DNA of 47,425 nt from Priapulus caudatus (lineage: Eukaryota; Priapulida; Priapulimorpha; Priapulimorphida; Priapulidae). Below are positions 34,887 through 43,004 of the stretch, one piece after another. The DNA lies in contig NW_014577569.1 of the NCBI RefSeq assembly GCF_000485595.1, positions 84,869 to 132,293 of the forward strand, in the 5' to 3' direction. Each line of letters begins with the position of its first letter. Position 1 is the stretch's first letter. Under the pieces are notes generated by a model, which searched no databases, was not told the DNA's origin, and saw only the letters and a program-made list of their open reading frames with translations. Made by a program: the position numbers and the translations under genes.

Positions 34887-37800
34887 CTGATAATGATGAT
34901 GATGATGATGATTATCATCATCATCATGATAACGACGACGACGATGATGATAGTGCTGTTAATGATGATTATGACGATAATTGAAACAATGATGATGCAA
35001 AATTACGATGATTCAACTTCTTAATAACGGCTGGTAATTAACAATTAACTTGACACACCCATCACTTTACTTGCCTGCTCATTTATACGTTAATCTACCT
35101 AATTATGCGCTAGTCATAGAAACGACAGCTTCCCCGATCCCTTACCAACGAGTATAGACCAAATGAATTCGTAAACGATTTACAAAGGGGGACGATCGAA
35201 GGGTTTATAAGCTCTTGATGATATTGCGTAAACAAATAAATATTTCAGGGACATCGATCCTAGCGTACACGATGAAATATGATATGTGAAGTGATGACAT
35301 GATGTCATTATATGTGACATAACAATTAATAATATATATATATACATTGTGTAGTATAATATAATGATAACGTCGAAATTATAATAATCCGATTATTATT
35401 ACTATTATTATTATTATTATTATTATTTCCAAAGTGGATCACGGCATTAGCCGGTGGCTTCTGGGTTGACCGTGTCCCAACATGAGACATAGGGATTCAA
35501 TCCAGAATTTTTCGTAGATTTTTTGCACTTCTTGGGCAGTGTGGTGGCCAGGGAGTTCCTTAAGGTTCTTCTCAAAACCATTCTTTATAGAACCAAGGGC
35601 TCCAACCACCACTGGTACAATTCTCGTCTTAGTATTCCACATCCTCATAATTTCTATCTCCAGATCTTTGTACTTGGTGAGTTTGTCTCTTTCCTTCACC
35701 ATGATGTTAGAATAATCTGGTACGGCTACGTCAATCAACAGGCATCGTTTTTCTTTCTCGTTGTGGAGCACTATATCAGGGCGGTTTGCAGGTATCTGAT
35801 GAAATCTGTGCGATCTGTCTACACTGCCGTATCCCACATTATGGTAGTATTTCCTATATTCGTAACTGGTCTCGGAGTATGTTCATACCACTTGTCAGGT
35901 ACTTGCTAACCAAGTTCACTGCAGATTGACCAGTCCAGATAGCTGGCTACCTTGTTATGGCGATTGATGTACTCGGTTGGGGCCAGCACTGCATGTGCAT
36001 CCGGCGATGATGTGGCTGATGGTCTCCTCTGCCTTGCTGCACATTCTGCACTTGCTGTGACCTGTTGCTTGAGGTTGTTGCGTTGATGATATCTGGTGTT
36101 GAGTGCTTGGTCTTGGGCTGCAATGATCAGGCTTTCTGTTTCCCCTTAGAGCCCGTAACTACTCAGCCAGGCAACGCTTGCAGTCTTGTCGACAAATGGC
36201 CTGTCGAGGCTCTTGTAGAATCTTCCATGCAAAGGCTTGTTCTTCAATACCTCGATCTTCTCTGCTTCCATATTGGCTTTCAGTTTCTGCTTTGTTGAGG
36301 ATTAGCTGGTGGGCTGAGGAGACTAGTATTTTGCTTTGATTTCTTTCGCCTCGCGTAAGAGAGCGTGCTTTGATTTTCCAGACTGATGGATTTTGATAAA
36401 CTTTGTAAATTTGTCTTGCTTAAGCTCGATGTAGTCGCCTAGACCTACAATGGCAGTGTTGTACGCAGACATCAGTTCAATGAGACCACGACCACCATTT
36501 TGCCTCTTGATGACTCTACAGTCGCTCTACATCTGCTTTTGGGTGATGGACACCGCGCATGGTTAGTAGCTTTCTTGTCTGGCGATCCATCCTTTCGATA
36601 TCTGATCGCAACCAGTTGATCACCCCAAAGCTGTATACGTGGACCGGCAGTGCCAGGCTATTGATCGCTGTTATCTTGTTTTTTGAGTAGAGATCAGACT
36701 TGAGAACTAGGCGAACTCGGCGATAGTACTCCTTAGCAATGTTCTCCTTTATCTTTGCATGCTGAATACCATCACTTTTGTCTACACCAAGATATTTGTA
36801 GGTGTCCTCGTGGTTCAGACTTTGTAGGGCTGTCTTGTCATCAAGCTCGATATTTCGACTTTTTATTAGCTTACCACCTTTTAAGATAGCGGTTGCACAC
36901 TTTTCCAAGCCGAACTCCATTTTGATGTCATCACTGAATGCTTTGACTGTTACCAAGGCCTGCTCCAGCTCCTATTCGTTTTTGGTGAACAGTTTAAGGC
37001 CATCTATGTAGAGCAGGTGGCTGATGGTGCTGTGTTTATTGACTGTAAATCCCAGACCCTGTCTATTCAGCATGTTGGTAAGCGGTGTTAGTGCTAAGCA
37101 GAATAGCAGGGGAGAGCGCGAGTCGCCCTGGAAGATTCCTCTCTTGATTGAGAAATCTTCTGTTCTGGGGCAGCCCCCTTGAGTGAAGAGGAGTATTTCA
37201 GTCTTTCATTTCTTCATTGTAGCTTCCATGAAGTGAATGATGGTTGGTGACACACGGTAAATTCTCATGGCTGTGAGAATACAGGAATGTGGGACACTGT
37301 CAAAGGCTTTCTTATAATCAATCCACGCCATTCCTAGGTTCTTCTTGAGTTTTTTTTTGCCATGCTTACAATCATATTACTGATGAGAAGTTGGTCTTTG
37401 CACCCTCTGGACGCTCTTCTACAGCCTTTCTGCTTATCTGTGAGGATGCCGCTCTTCTGTAAGTGATTGTAGAGGCGGTTGGTGATTGCAGCAGTGAGAA
37501 TCTTGTAGGTAGTAGGCAGGCAAGTGATTGGTCGATAGTTCTTTGGTTATTTTGTATCCTTGCCTTTTGAAAAAAGGAAAGTGATTCCTGATGTCAACCA
37601 GTTAGGGCTATTGCTTGAATCCTTGATGGTGTCATTCAAGGCCCTGGTTAGTTGTTTATAGAGGGCACTTAAATGCTTAATCCAGAAGATGTGCAGCTTG
37701 ACTGGGCCGAGAGACTTCCAGTTGTGGGTCCGCTTGATGGCCTGCTGCACCTCACACATTGTAATGTCAGTCCATACATCCATTGCTACATTCTGGAATG

Positions 37801-38411
37801 CTTCCTCCTCTTGTTTGATCCAAGTGGCTTTGGTATTGTGGTCTGTGCCAACTTTCAGTATTCCACGCCAGAATTGATCGAGTCGCTCTTGAGAGGGAGG
37901 TTCCTTGATGGTGCTTTGCTGCTCGTTGAGATGCCGGCATAATTTTTTGGCATCTTCATGGAAGAGCTTATTCTGATAGTAGTGCTCACTCCGCTTAGTA
38001 AATCTTCTCAACCTTTGAGCTTTGGCCTGTAGTTTCATCTTTATTTCTTGTTCGAGCTCGCATATGGTCTTATTCTCCCGTCGGCTCTTGCATAAGATGT
38101 CCCTGGCCTTGGCATGTATACTTGCTTTGTTGGGACACATTTTTTTATTTTGCTAAGGATAGAGAGGTCCTTGCGAGGGTTTTTTGTTCTGATTCTCTTC
38201 TTTTATGTTTGGTTCCTCTGTGGGCTTCGTGACTCTCTCTTTTGTCTCCCCAGCAATAACAGCAGCAGTCGCGTACATTAATTCATTGATTTCTGATAAG
38301 TTTAGATGGTTATCTTTGATGATATTGGTGAGGGCCTGATTTGCAGCTTGAATATTGTGCCGTATTGCCTTGTTGAGATAAACCTTTTTTCAGGCTTCTG
38401 CGTTAATCCAG

Positions 38412-38458
<47 letters not shown>

Positions 38459-41400
38459 AGTTCGACGTCGATCTCGCGTGTGCCTACACGTTAACAGTGC
38501 CCAAGTTTCCCGTAACAACCAGTTCTTACTCACCTGTGAGTACTAACTGTTTCGAGGTAGTACATCTGTAGCAGTATAATTCTCAGAGAGGAAACCTTCG
38601 GACTGTCACAAACCTGCAACGTGTTGCGTTAACAAATGCACCTATACGCTCGTGTGGCGACTTCTTATGCGCTAAGAGCTTTACGCTACAAAAATCCGCG
38701 TGCGATGTTTACCTTATATTAATTCGCTAATAATTTTAAAATATGAAAAAGTTTTCAACGTAGAAAGTACATATATAAACATAACAAAATTGATTAATAA
38801 TTTTAATATATCAAAAAAAGAAAAAGAAAAAAGAGTAAATATATAAATTCATCATCTCTATTCTGCATACATGTCACGTCTATTCATCTATATTACTATT
38901 CGTTTGCGCACCTGGAGATATACAGCGGTAGCATAAATAAAGATGAAATTTTCAAGTAAACTGGTTTAAACCGGTACATGTATCGTGTGTACATACGCAC
39001 GCGCGCATGCACACGCCCGCACGCACACACGTGTAGAACGTATGTGGCAGACATACTGACATGCACTAGGATCTTCGAGCACCCTCACCTTGTTGAAGAT
39101 GGCAGAGAACAGCTGCTGACAGTCCTGCACATCGACGCCGTCACGCACGCTGCACGCGTCATCGTCTGACATCATCAGCCGGTAGAAGGCTTCACACTGA
39201 ATCATCATGTCGTCTTCGTCTTCGTAACGAAGCTTAGCTAGCGCGTCAAGCAGTCTCAGACCTGACGAACAGCGACGACATAGAACACCCACGCGCATAC
39301 ACGTACGCATGCACGCGCGTACGCATGCATGTACGCATGCACACACGCACGCACGCGCACGTAAGCATGCATCTACGCACACGCGCACGTGCAAACGAAC
39401 AAACGCGGATACTGTACTGCTTATAAAAGGATGCACGGAAGCAAGCATGCAAACACGGACGCACCCAATGATGCTCGCGCGCATACACACACACGCGCAC
39501 GCACGCACGCATGTACACGGTACACATGCACCAACGTTAAAACACTGACCACGCCATTGACTTCACCATAGCAACAGCAAGCGGACACCCGCGAACTGTA
39601 TACAATAAATATCGAGCGGATACCAGCGAACAGTAAACAATAGTAATCAAGCGGATACCAGCGAACAGTAAACAATAGTAAGCAAGCGGATACCAGAGAA
39701 CAGTAAACAATAGTAATCAAGCGGATACAAACGAGCAATAAATAATAAACAGCAAGCGGTCAACAGCGAACAACAAACAGATAAACATCAAACAGACAGC
39801 AACGAACACTCAACAACAAAAACAACAAACAGGTAACAGCGAGGAGCAAACAAGAAACACTAAACAATTAACAGCGAACGGGTGACGATGACAGCGATTT
39901 TGTTCACCTATGAATTCCTGTCTGATGGCGGCGCGTGGCTGGAGATCTCTCGTGCTAGCAATGATGCAGTTGATGAAACCCAGCACAGCGGTGCGGTAGT
40001 GCAGCGTCTCCGTGCTGTCGTGAAGCTGAGCCATGATCACGCTGAAGCGATAGCTCGTCTTCTTGCAGTCCTGACCGCAGCGGACACAGAGCAGACGGGA
40101 TAATCATAAGGGATTCCCTCCGTTGTAGGACGGGAGTTGGGGATGCGTGTCACTTCGCACTTGACGAACTGTTAACTGGCCCTATTCTAAATGTTTTTTC
40201 ATCCACATGCGTTCCAATTCGTAGGCTTTTGTAATGTCGTTTGACTCTCTAACTTCAAGCTAATACGTGCTTCTTCTCGTACGTTTCACATGGTACGCTC
40301 GTCGGCTAGTGCGATCGTACGCGTTTACCATGTGGTAAGTGCGCGTGAGAAGTGTTTGGTTCCTACCTGGCTAACTTTTACTATAACCGTAATACATACC
40401 CTGTCCTCTGCCATACATAACCATCATACGATCCAACCATGACTGTTAACTCTTACCATGACTCTACCTAAACTTGATATTGGTCCTAAACCTAACTCTA
40501 ACCCCTACTCCTAATCATGATCCCGACCCTTACACTAAGCCTAACAATATTAGCCCTGCTTCTTGCCCTAACATCTACCTATGGCCATAACCCCAATCAC
40601 TACCCCTGACCACAACCTCAACGTCTAACCCTGACCATAACCCCAACATATATCCATGCATGACCTAACCCCAACATCTAACCTTTCCCTTACCTTGTAC
40701 GTGTCCAGGGCGCGCAGGACTGCATTGCGGGCATCAGCTGAGAAGACGCAGATCGCTGATAGTAGGTCGAATACCTGTCTCTTAGTGAGGCTGTTCGTCG
40801 TATCCAAAGCTGAAAGAATCAAAACGTGCGTGGCGACATCCGTCGTCAACATCGGCGACGACTGCAGCCTACAGGGGGCGCTGCGGCCGGGCGCGCGTCA
40901 GTTACATAGATCAGAGGGCGTGATGACGTTTCGTAGGTCGTGGAAAGATCTCAATTATAATTCTTCAGATATCTCGAATCAAAATAGACTGGAGGCGAGA
41001 TTAAACTTCGTGGAACGGGAATTGTGACGTAACATTAGAGAAGACTCGGCGTGTCGCGTTTATGCTGACGTCACTGTATTGCGGCCCTGCGTGACATTAC
41101 TGGCTGGCGTCAGTCACGTAAGCAGACAGATGCATAGAAACGGATAGCGTATCGACTCTGCTACACTACTGTGCCACAAGCGGGTCGAAAAAGATCATTC
41201 CAATGGTTACCATGTTATCAGGATTAGGCTTTGGGTAAAGGTTAAGAATATGGTGGGGGATAATGTTAGGTCCAGGGTTAGGATTATGGATGGTGTTGAA
41301 ATCAATCATAAAGTTGAGATTGCGATTAGGGTTAAGGACAAGGTTAGGGTTAGCCTTATATTAGGGGCGTGGGTTAATGTTGCGATTAGTGTTAGGGTTA

Positions 41401-42091
41401 AGGTTAGGTTTAAGCTTGCGGCTAAGGCTAATGTTAGTTTTCGGGTTAGAGGTTCTAAGCTTAGGCTTAGGCTCAGATTTGGGAGTTAGAGTTAGTGATA
41501 GGATTAGAATTAGGGTCAAGTTTAGGGTTAGCTTTAGAGTTAGGTTTTACATTACATTTCATTTTATTTCATTTCATTTCATTTCATTACGTTACACTAC
41601 ATTACATTACATTACATTACATTACATTACATTACATTACATTACATTACATTACATTACATTACATATACGCATTTTCTCAATTTTGTTTTATTCTTAC
41701 ATTTAGCTAGACAGTCGATGCACAGCTGGCTGCCGACGACGTGTCGGAAGCCGGACGGGATGTCCAGTACGTGCCGTACAGAGTTGACACATTCCAGCTG
41801 CAGCAGTGAGTGTGTAAAGTCCGTGAACCCACATCCACTGAGCGCCTCCAGACAGCCAAACAACGCCTGTGTGAAGGGAAGAGACAGCTAGAGACGCAAC
41901 GTTATCAGTTTCTGAGCAGCAAGGGAGAGTGGGGGGAAGTGATGAAGAGAGAAAGAGATGTACAGAATGAATGAGGTAGGCAGAGTGAAAACGAAAGCAA
42001 GAGTGCGATAAAGAAGGGTAAAAGGCGCGGGGAATGGGAGAGAAAGAAAAGGGGGAAATGGAGAGAGCGAGAGGAGAGAGAATCAATACTC

Positions 42092-42137
<46 letters not shown>

Positions 42138-42490
42138 CATATTGGCCACAATAAAACTTCTTCGCATTGCGGACACGCCAGCAATAACAGACGGGTTTCC
42201 GCGGTAATATGGGCAGTGCGCTCGCCGTGTACGTGCGCGCGGAATGCGTGAGCAACGCAACAACTCGAATACAAAGTCGGTTATTTAGAGCGCTGTTGTA
42301 GTGTCAATTGTCGCCATAAATGCATCGTAGCTGTGCAGATTGTACGTGGCAAATGTTATGAACAGCGGAAGCGCGCGACGGGCGCGTAATTGAAATGTAT
42401 GTGTGTGGTGGCGTGCGTGTGTGTGTGTGTGTGTGTGCGTCGTGTGTGTGCGCGTGTGTGTGTGTGTGCTGTGTGTGTGTGTGTGTGTGT

Positions 42491-42563
<73 letters not shown>

Positions 42564-43004
42564 TGAGTGTGAGTTTGTGTGTGCGCGTGCGCGCGCGCGC
42601 GTGTGTGCGTGCGTGAAGGTGCATGTGCACGCGCGTGTTGCATGCATGCGTGCGTGCGTGCAACCGTGCGTAAAGGTGTGTGCAGGCGCGCGCGTGTGTG
42701 TGCATGCGTGCGTGAGTGCGTGCTTGCGTGCGTGCATGTGTGTGTCACGCTCTCCGAGGGTGTGTGTGTGCGTGTGTGAGTACGCGCGTGTTGTGAGGTA
42801 ACAGACGAAGGAAAGAGATGTATTTGCAACGCAAAACATGAGGAAGCAGCGCGCGGGCAGCAGCTTCATCAGTTACCTCGATGCCGCCCTCGTGAATGAA
42901 TCGATGAAGCCACGCGTCGTGGTCGCTAGCGCTGGCGAGGCGGTTCGACAGATACTGCAGGCCCTCGATTGACGGACCGCGCAGCATTCTGACACTGTAC
43001 TCCA
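24083..43004 (-). CDS. INF2: INF2-like inverted formin, 14 spliced exons, 5' end missing
   Basis: Whole-gene entry; exons are listed separately. Joined exons total 2687 nt: two bases completing an upstream codon, then 895 codons including the stop. All 13 introns keep the frame; 12 are GT-AG and one is GC-AG. The order is that of INF2: armadillo-like diaphanous-inhibitory region (residues about 1-310), a linker with one short proline tract (near 360), FH2 (about 405-790) and a tail to 894. INF2 formins nucleate, elongate and also sever actin filaments in the cytoplasm and at the ER. The family assignment rests on residue-by-residue similarity to INF2 along both the N-terminal and FH2 halves, recalled rather than searched. 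The N-terminal start (about 50 residues in vertebrate INF2) was not found. Introns hold tRNA genes, a retrotransposon and palindromes. Confidence 0.9.
24946..25195 (-). CDS. INF2: INF2-like exon 13 (FH2 end, basic coiled coil)
   Basis: The 250-nt exon follows acceptor TTTTCTTTTTAACAG and ends at donor CACAGG|GTACAC, leaving one base. It has the FH2 tail pattern: [12 protein letters not shown], then [19 protein letters not shown], then a charged helix ([17 protein letters not shown]). The F....L.A..EN..+ motif is typical of the last FH2 helix. The first six codons are less formin-like, so the acceptor could differ by a few bases (a second AG lies 2 nt downstream). Confidence 0.87.
25564..25684 (-). 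CDS. INF2: INF2-like exon 12 (FH2 coiled-coil)
   Basis: The 121-nt exon follows acceptor TGTGCTGTTTTTCTAG and ends at donor ATGGAG|GTAGGT. One base completes Arg and the exit is phase 0. It encodes [20 protein letters not shown], continuing with [20 protein letters not shown], the amphipathic helices of the FH2 coiled-coil/post region. Confidence 0.87.
25859..25890. repeat. Small palindromic element, copy 2 (partial)
   Basis: CAAGAGCTAATAAATGCCTA followed by AATAATAGGCATATATA. Shares the arm of the element at 23839 and is also beside a TA tract. In the intron between exons 11 and 12. Confidence 0.7.
25935..26104 (-). CDS. INF2: INF2-like exon 11 (FH2, GF.LS.L region)
   Basis: The 170-nt exon follows acceptor CTCCGTCCTAACAG and ends at donor GAGGAG|GTGCTA. 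It enters in phase 0 and leaves two bases. It encodes [18 protein letters not shown], then [14 protein letters not shown] and LLKELKTV. This is the FH2 stretch with GFK(L/I)..L.KL, then T(L/F)LH....... Both lysines of the GFK..L..KL motif are replaced (D and S). A GT/GC microsatellite and a 435-bp palindrome lie just upstream in the intron. Confidence 0.88.
26133..26330 (+). repeat. GT/GC microsatellite
   Basis: Mixed GTGTGC, GTGCGTGC and GCGCGC DNA in the intron upstream of exon 11. Confidence 0.95.
26336..26770. repeat. 435-bp near-perfect palindrome (foldback element)
   Basis: Two arms of about 205 bp with a loop of about 22 bp. The ends are GATGCATCACAGGCACTTGG and its complement; the inner ends are CATGAATAAGAGAG and its complement. 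Arms differ by a few bases. Located in the exon 10-11 intron. Confidence 0.96.
26820..27067 (+). repeat. GGA-rich purine tract left of gap
   Basis: GGAGGAGG DNA with the embedded motif GATCGAATGAAGACGGTCAT at 26818 and 26997. It also occurs right of the gap, as a close variant, and inverted. Confidence 0.93.
27068..27092. other. Assembly gap, 25 N
   Basis: 25 N between the purine tract and the 1.5-kb palindrome. Confidence 1.
27108..28603. repeat. 1.5-kb palindrome with purine and pyrimidine arms
   Basis: The outer arms are inverted copies: CGTGTATAAATTTATTAGCA at 27109 matches the complement of the sequence ending near 28601. The blocks GACTGTCCTCATGTGTACTA and GGGTCGTTGTC are present on both sides. 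The inner part is GGA-rich (27370-27885), then CCT-rich (27890-28370), switching strand near 27888. Confidence 0.94.
28604..28705 (+). repeat. GTGC-type microsatellite
   Basis: Imperfect GTGCGTG/ATGTGTG repeats. Confidence 0.8.
28855..28926 (-). tRNA. tRNA-Thr(CGU), copy 1
   Basis: The 72-nt cloverleaf has a perfect 7-bp acceptor (GGCTCGG/CCGAGCC), 3-bp D stem, 5-bp anticodon stem, 5-bp T stem and U73. The anticodon loop CTCGTAA gives anticodon CGU (codon ACG). A box TGGCCAAGTGG and B box GGTTCAATCC are intact. A TTTTT terminator follows directly. It lies within the exon 10-11 intron of the formin, same strand. Confidence 0.95.
29401..29472 (-). tRNA. tRNA-Thr(CGU), copy 2, possibly defective
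   Basis: Same cloverleaf and anticodon CGU, with a TTTT run downstream. Differences: G7-U66 wobble, U32 instead of C32, and G53 changed to A. The last change breaks the conserved G53-C61 pair and alters the B box (GATTCAATCC). It may be a pseudogene. Confidence 0.75.
29550..29645 (+). repeat. GCGT/GTGC microsatellite
   Basis: CGTGCGTGCTTGCTTGCGTG-type repeat between tRNA copies 2 and 3. Confidence 0.85.
29909..29980 (-). tRNA. tRNA-Thr(CGU), copy 3
   Basis: Identical to copy 1 except for a G7-U66 wobble in the acceptor stem. The B box is intact and a TTTT terminator is present. Upstream flanks resemble those of copy 2 (a shared TTTCATATCGATGGGCAT-like stretch), so the two arose by local duplication. 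Confidence 0.93.
30149..30406 (-). CDS. INF2: INF2-like exon 10 (FH2, GNFLN signature)
   Basis: The 258-nt exon (86 codons) follows acceptor ATTTACTCTTCAG and ends at donor AAC|GTGAGT, phase 0 on both sides. It contains [14 protein letters not shown], a long helix with [11 protein letters not shown], and the FH2 signature [10 protein letters not shown] at its end. The G-N-x-L-N motif is nearly invariant in formins. Spacing between exon 9's LLEILP and this exon's RIPECR equals INF2 exactly. Confidence 0.94.
31007..31162 (+). repeat. GTGC microsatellite at the exon 9 donor
   Basis: GTGC units starting about 20 nt past the GC donor of exon 9. Confidence 0.95.
31180..31356 (-). CDS. INF2: INF2-like exon 9 (FH2)
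   Basis: The 177-nt exon (59 codons) follows acceptor TTCTTTCGTCCCAG. It encodes [19 protein letters not shown], an acidic helix, and [16 protein letters not shown]. This is the FH2 core: D.K+..N..I.L+.., then L..LL..LP. The 3' boundary is CAG|GCGAGT, a GC donor, set by frame and alignment because no in-phase GT exists there. The actin-contacting Ile of the N(I/L).I.L motif aligns with Leu here. The intron starts in a GTGC-type microsatellite. Confidence 0.87.
31535..31700 (+). repeat. 44-bp minisatellite, about 3 units
   Basis: Unit starts CGCCCCACGCCCTACCATCG, spacing about 44, with CATCGTC filler. In the exon 8-9 intron. Confidence 0.9.
31735..31786 (+). repeat. CAT trinucleotide microsatellite
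   Basis: About 16 CAT/ATC units, 100 nt past the exon 8 donor. Confidence 0.97.
31887..31993 (-). CDS. INF2: INF2-like exon 8 (FH2 lasso/linker)
   Basis: The 107-nt exon follows acceptor TTGTTTCTCTCTCAG and ends at donor GCCGAG|GTGCGG. Two bases complete a Thr codon and the exit is phase 0. It encodes GQNVWMGKA, then [11 protein letters not shown], ending AARAE. This is the FH2 pattern (T/N).W......D...+E..F. Repetitive CAT and 44-bp minisatellite DNA fill the intron that follows. Confidence 0.85.
32294..32365 (-). tRNA. tRNA-Thr(CGU), copy 4
   Basis: Sequence identical to copy 1 over the cloverleaf, U73, followed by a TTTT terminator. It lies in the exon 7-8 intron of the formin, same strand. 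Confidence 0.95.
32807..32878 (-). tRNA. tRNA-Thr(CGU), copy 5
   Basis: Cloverleaf identical to copy 1, U73, TTTT terminator. Its 3' flank resembles that of copy 6 (a TTTTAGCTCGGTGA-like block about 20-30 bp away on the plus strand). Confidence 0.95.
33291..33362 (-). tRNA. tRNA-Thr(CGU), copy 6
   Basis: Cloverleaf identical to copy 1, U73, TTTTT terminator. It is the most upstream member of the cluster relative to formin transcription, about 0.9 kb after exon 7. Confidence 0.95.
33400..34230. other. Intron DNA, nothing recognised
   Basis: Part of the exon 7-8 intron, AT-rich, with no supported feature beyond the tRNA cluster next to it. Confidence 0.5.
34255..34721 (-). CDS. INF2: INF2-like exon 7: linker, vestigial FH1 and FH2 start
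   Basis: The 467-nt exon follows acceptor GTCGTTGTTACAG; its first base completes a Ser codon. It first continues the inhibitory domain ([16 protein letters not shown]). A Ser/Thr/Glu-rich linker comes next, then one proline tract, SPPPLPPK (34427-34453), in place of the long FH1 of vertebrate INF2. It closes with [10 protein letters not shown], which aligns with the R-M-(K/R)-x-L-x-W-x-x-(I/L) entry to FH2. The donor CATCAA|GTACGA leaves one base, the phase exon 8 requires. The open frame runs only five codons past this donor. Confidence 0.85.
34743..34990 (+). repeat. GAT trinucleotide repeat
   Basis: GATGAT array with interruptions, directly in front of the exon 7 acceptor. Confidence 0.95.
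35392..35427 (-). repeat. TAA microsatellite at 3' end of the retrotransposon
   Basis: TTA/ATT triplets on the plus strand (TAA on the element strand) directly abut the 3' end of the element. Confidence 0.9.
35428..38412 (-). mobile_element. Degraded Dong/R4-like non-LTR retrotransposon
   Basis: Minus-strand coding runs through the block with frameshifts and stops. N-terminal part: [12 protein letters not shown] and [11 protein letters not shown] (38400-38170), then a basic region from 38140. RT part: RPITC...[10 protein letters not shown] (about 37490-37545), a YIDG box (36999-37010), and [16 protein letters not shown] plus [13 protein letters not shown] (36516-36956). Next comes a CCHC knuckle C-x2-C-x8-H-x4-C (about 36000-36055). 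A restriction-like endonuclease end follows: RPDIVLH, then CLLIDVAVP (35439-35837). The order RT, CCHC, PD..D endonuclease is that of R2/R4-type elements. The element is 5' truncated and inactive. It lies in the intron between exons 6 and 7, same strand as the gene. Confidence 0.88.
38413..38455 (-). repeat. TAA microsatellite at 5' end of the retrotransposon
   Basis: About 14 TTA triplets on the plus strand. Same orientation as the 3' tract, as expected if the element split a pre-existing TAA array. Confidence 0.92.
38534..38613 (-). CDS. INF2: INF2-like exon 6 (short)
   Basis: This 80-nt exon is too short to stand out as an open frame. It was found by frame and similarity. It follows acceptor CAACACGTTGCAG and ends at the strong donor CACAG|GTGAGT. 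It enters in phase 0 and leaves two bases. Its residues include [20 protein letters not shown], matching the INF2 helix with V..SP....LL..LQ.L..LE. It lies only about 80 bp from the TAA tract that flanks the retrotransposon. Confidence 0.85.
39089..39261 (-). CDS. INF2: INF2-like exon 5 (inhibitory region, acidic helix)
   Basis: The 173-nt exon follows acceptor TGTTCGTCAG and ends at donor AAG|GTGAGG. Two bases complete Gly and the exit is phase 0. It starts [20 protein letters not shown], continues QCEAFY, and ends [16 protein letters not shown]-type sequence, the V lying past the donor. This matches the INF2 segment LLD.LARLR....D.LIQ.E.F followed by QE.F..L..K. CA-rich microsatellite DNA lies next to the acceptor. 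Confidence 0.92.
39576..39790 (+). repeat. 35-bp minisatellite
   Basis: Unit GCGGATACCAGCGAACAGTA plus AACAATAGTAATCAA at 39616, 39651, 39686 and 39721 (exact 35-bp spacing), with degenerate flanking units. In the exon 4-5 intron. Confidence 0.95.
39908..40070 (-). CDS. INF2: INF2-like exon 4 (inhibitory/dimerisation region)
   Basis: The 163-nt exon follows acceptor CTGCGGTCAG and ends at donor ATAG|GTGAAC. It enters in phase 0 and leaves one base. It begins [16 protein letters not shown], continues with a helix containing [10 protein letters not shown] and ends with IRQEFIG. YRFS.IM..L and R..LR.EFIG are hallmark motifs of the formin armadillo repeat region. Confidence 0.93.
40390..40690 (-). 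repeat. Degenerate telomere-like repeat, CCCTAA on plus
   Basis: CCTAACTCTAACCCCTACTC-type DNA running up to the donor of exon 3. Confidence 0.8.
40694..40809 (-). CDS. INF2: INF2-like exon 3 (inhibitory region)
   Basis: The 116-nt exon follows acceptor GATTCTTTCAG and ends at donor AAG|GTAAGG. Two bases complete a Ser codon and the exit is phase 0. It encodes [20 protein letters not shown] and ends ALDTYK. The LDT.N...K+QVF-LL-A-C motif is diagnostic of the diaphanous-type formin inhibitory domain. The exon is flanked by telomere-like repeats of opposite orientation. Confidence 0.93.
41215..41560 (+). repeat. Degenerate telomere-like repeat, TTAGGG on plus
   Basis: GGTTAGGGTTAGCC and GTTAGGGTTAAGGTTAGG-type DNA in the exon 2-3 intron, opposite orientation to 40390-40690. 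Confidence 0.85.
41560..41668 (+). repeat. TTTCA/TTACA pentanucleotide microsatellite
   Basis: CATTT units grading into about 17 CATTA units, ending about 30 nt past the exon 2 donor. Confidence 0.96.
41701..41866 (-). CDS. INF2: INF2-like exon 2 (inhibitory region)
   Basis: The 166-nt exon follows acceptor CTTCCCTTCACACAG and ends at donor AAAT|GTAAGA. It enters in phase 0 and leaves one base. It encodes [14 protein letters not shown], then the strongly formin-like [15 protein letters not shown] and a GF..V.GS segment. This continues exon 1 without a gap relative to INF2. A TTACA microsatellite lies directly behind the donor (about 41560-41668) and GA-rich plus TA repeats lie in front of the acceptor. 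Confidence 0.9.
42094..42131. repeat. TA microsatellite
   Basis: About 18 TA units in the exon 1-2 intron. Confidence 0.95.
42393..42780 (+). repeat. GT/GA/GC microsatellite complex
   Basis: GT tract (to 42546), GA tract, then GTGC variants. It lies less than 100 nt from the exon 1 donor. Confidence 0.95.
42877..43004 (-). CDS. INF2: INF2-like exon 1 of those found (GBD/inhibitory region start)
   Basis: The 128-nt exon begins after acceptor TTCTTTGGTTACAG and ends at donor GAG|GTAACT. It opens with two bases of a split codon and ends in phase 0. It encodes 42 residues starting [16 protein letters not shown] and ending [12 protein letters not shown], which matches the start of the INF2 inhibitory domain (LCIRLLQMPSV-type helix, then a W..(Q/R)F...G(L/I) helix). 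At least one further exon with the initiator Met must lie upstream. Confidence 0.87.

Noticed and set aside
42285-42869. Minus-strand His/Thr-rich frame running into formin exon 1 DNA
   Set aside because: Read-through of a CA/GT microsatellite; exon 1 ends at a proper GT donor before it.
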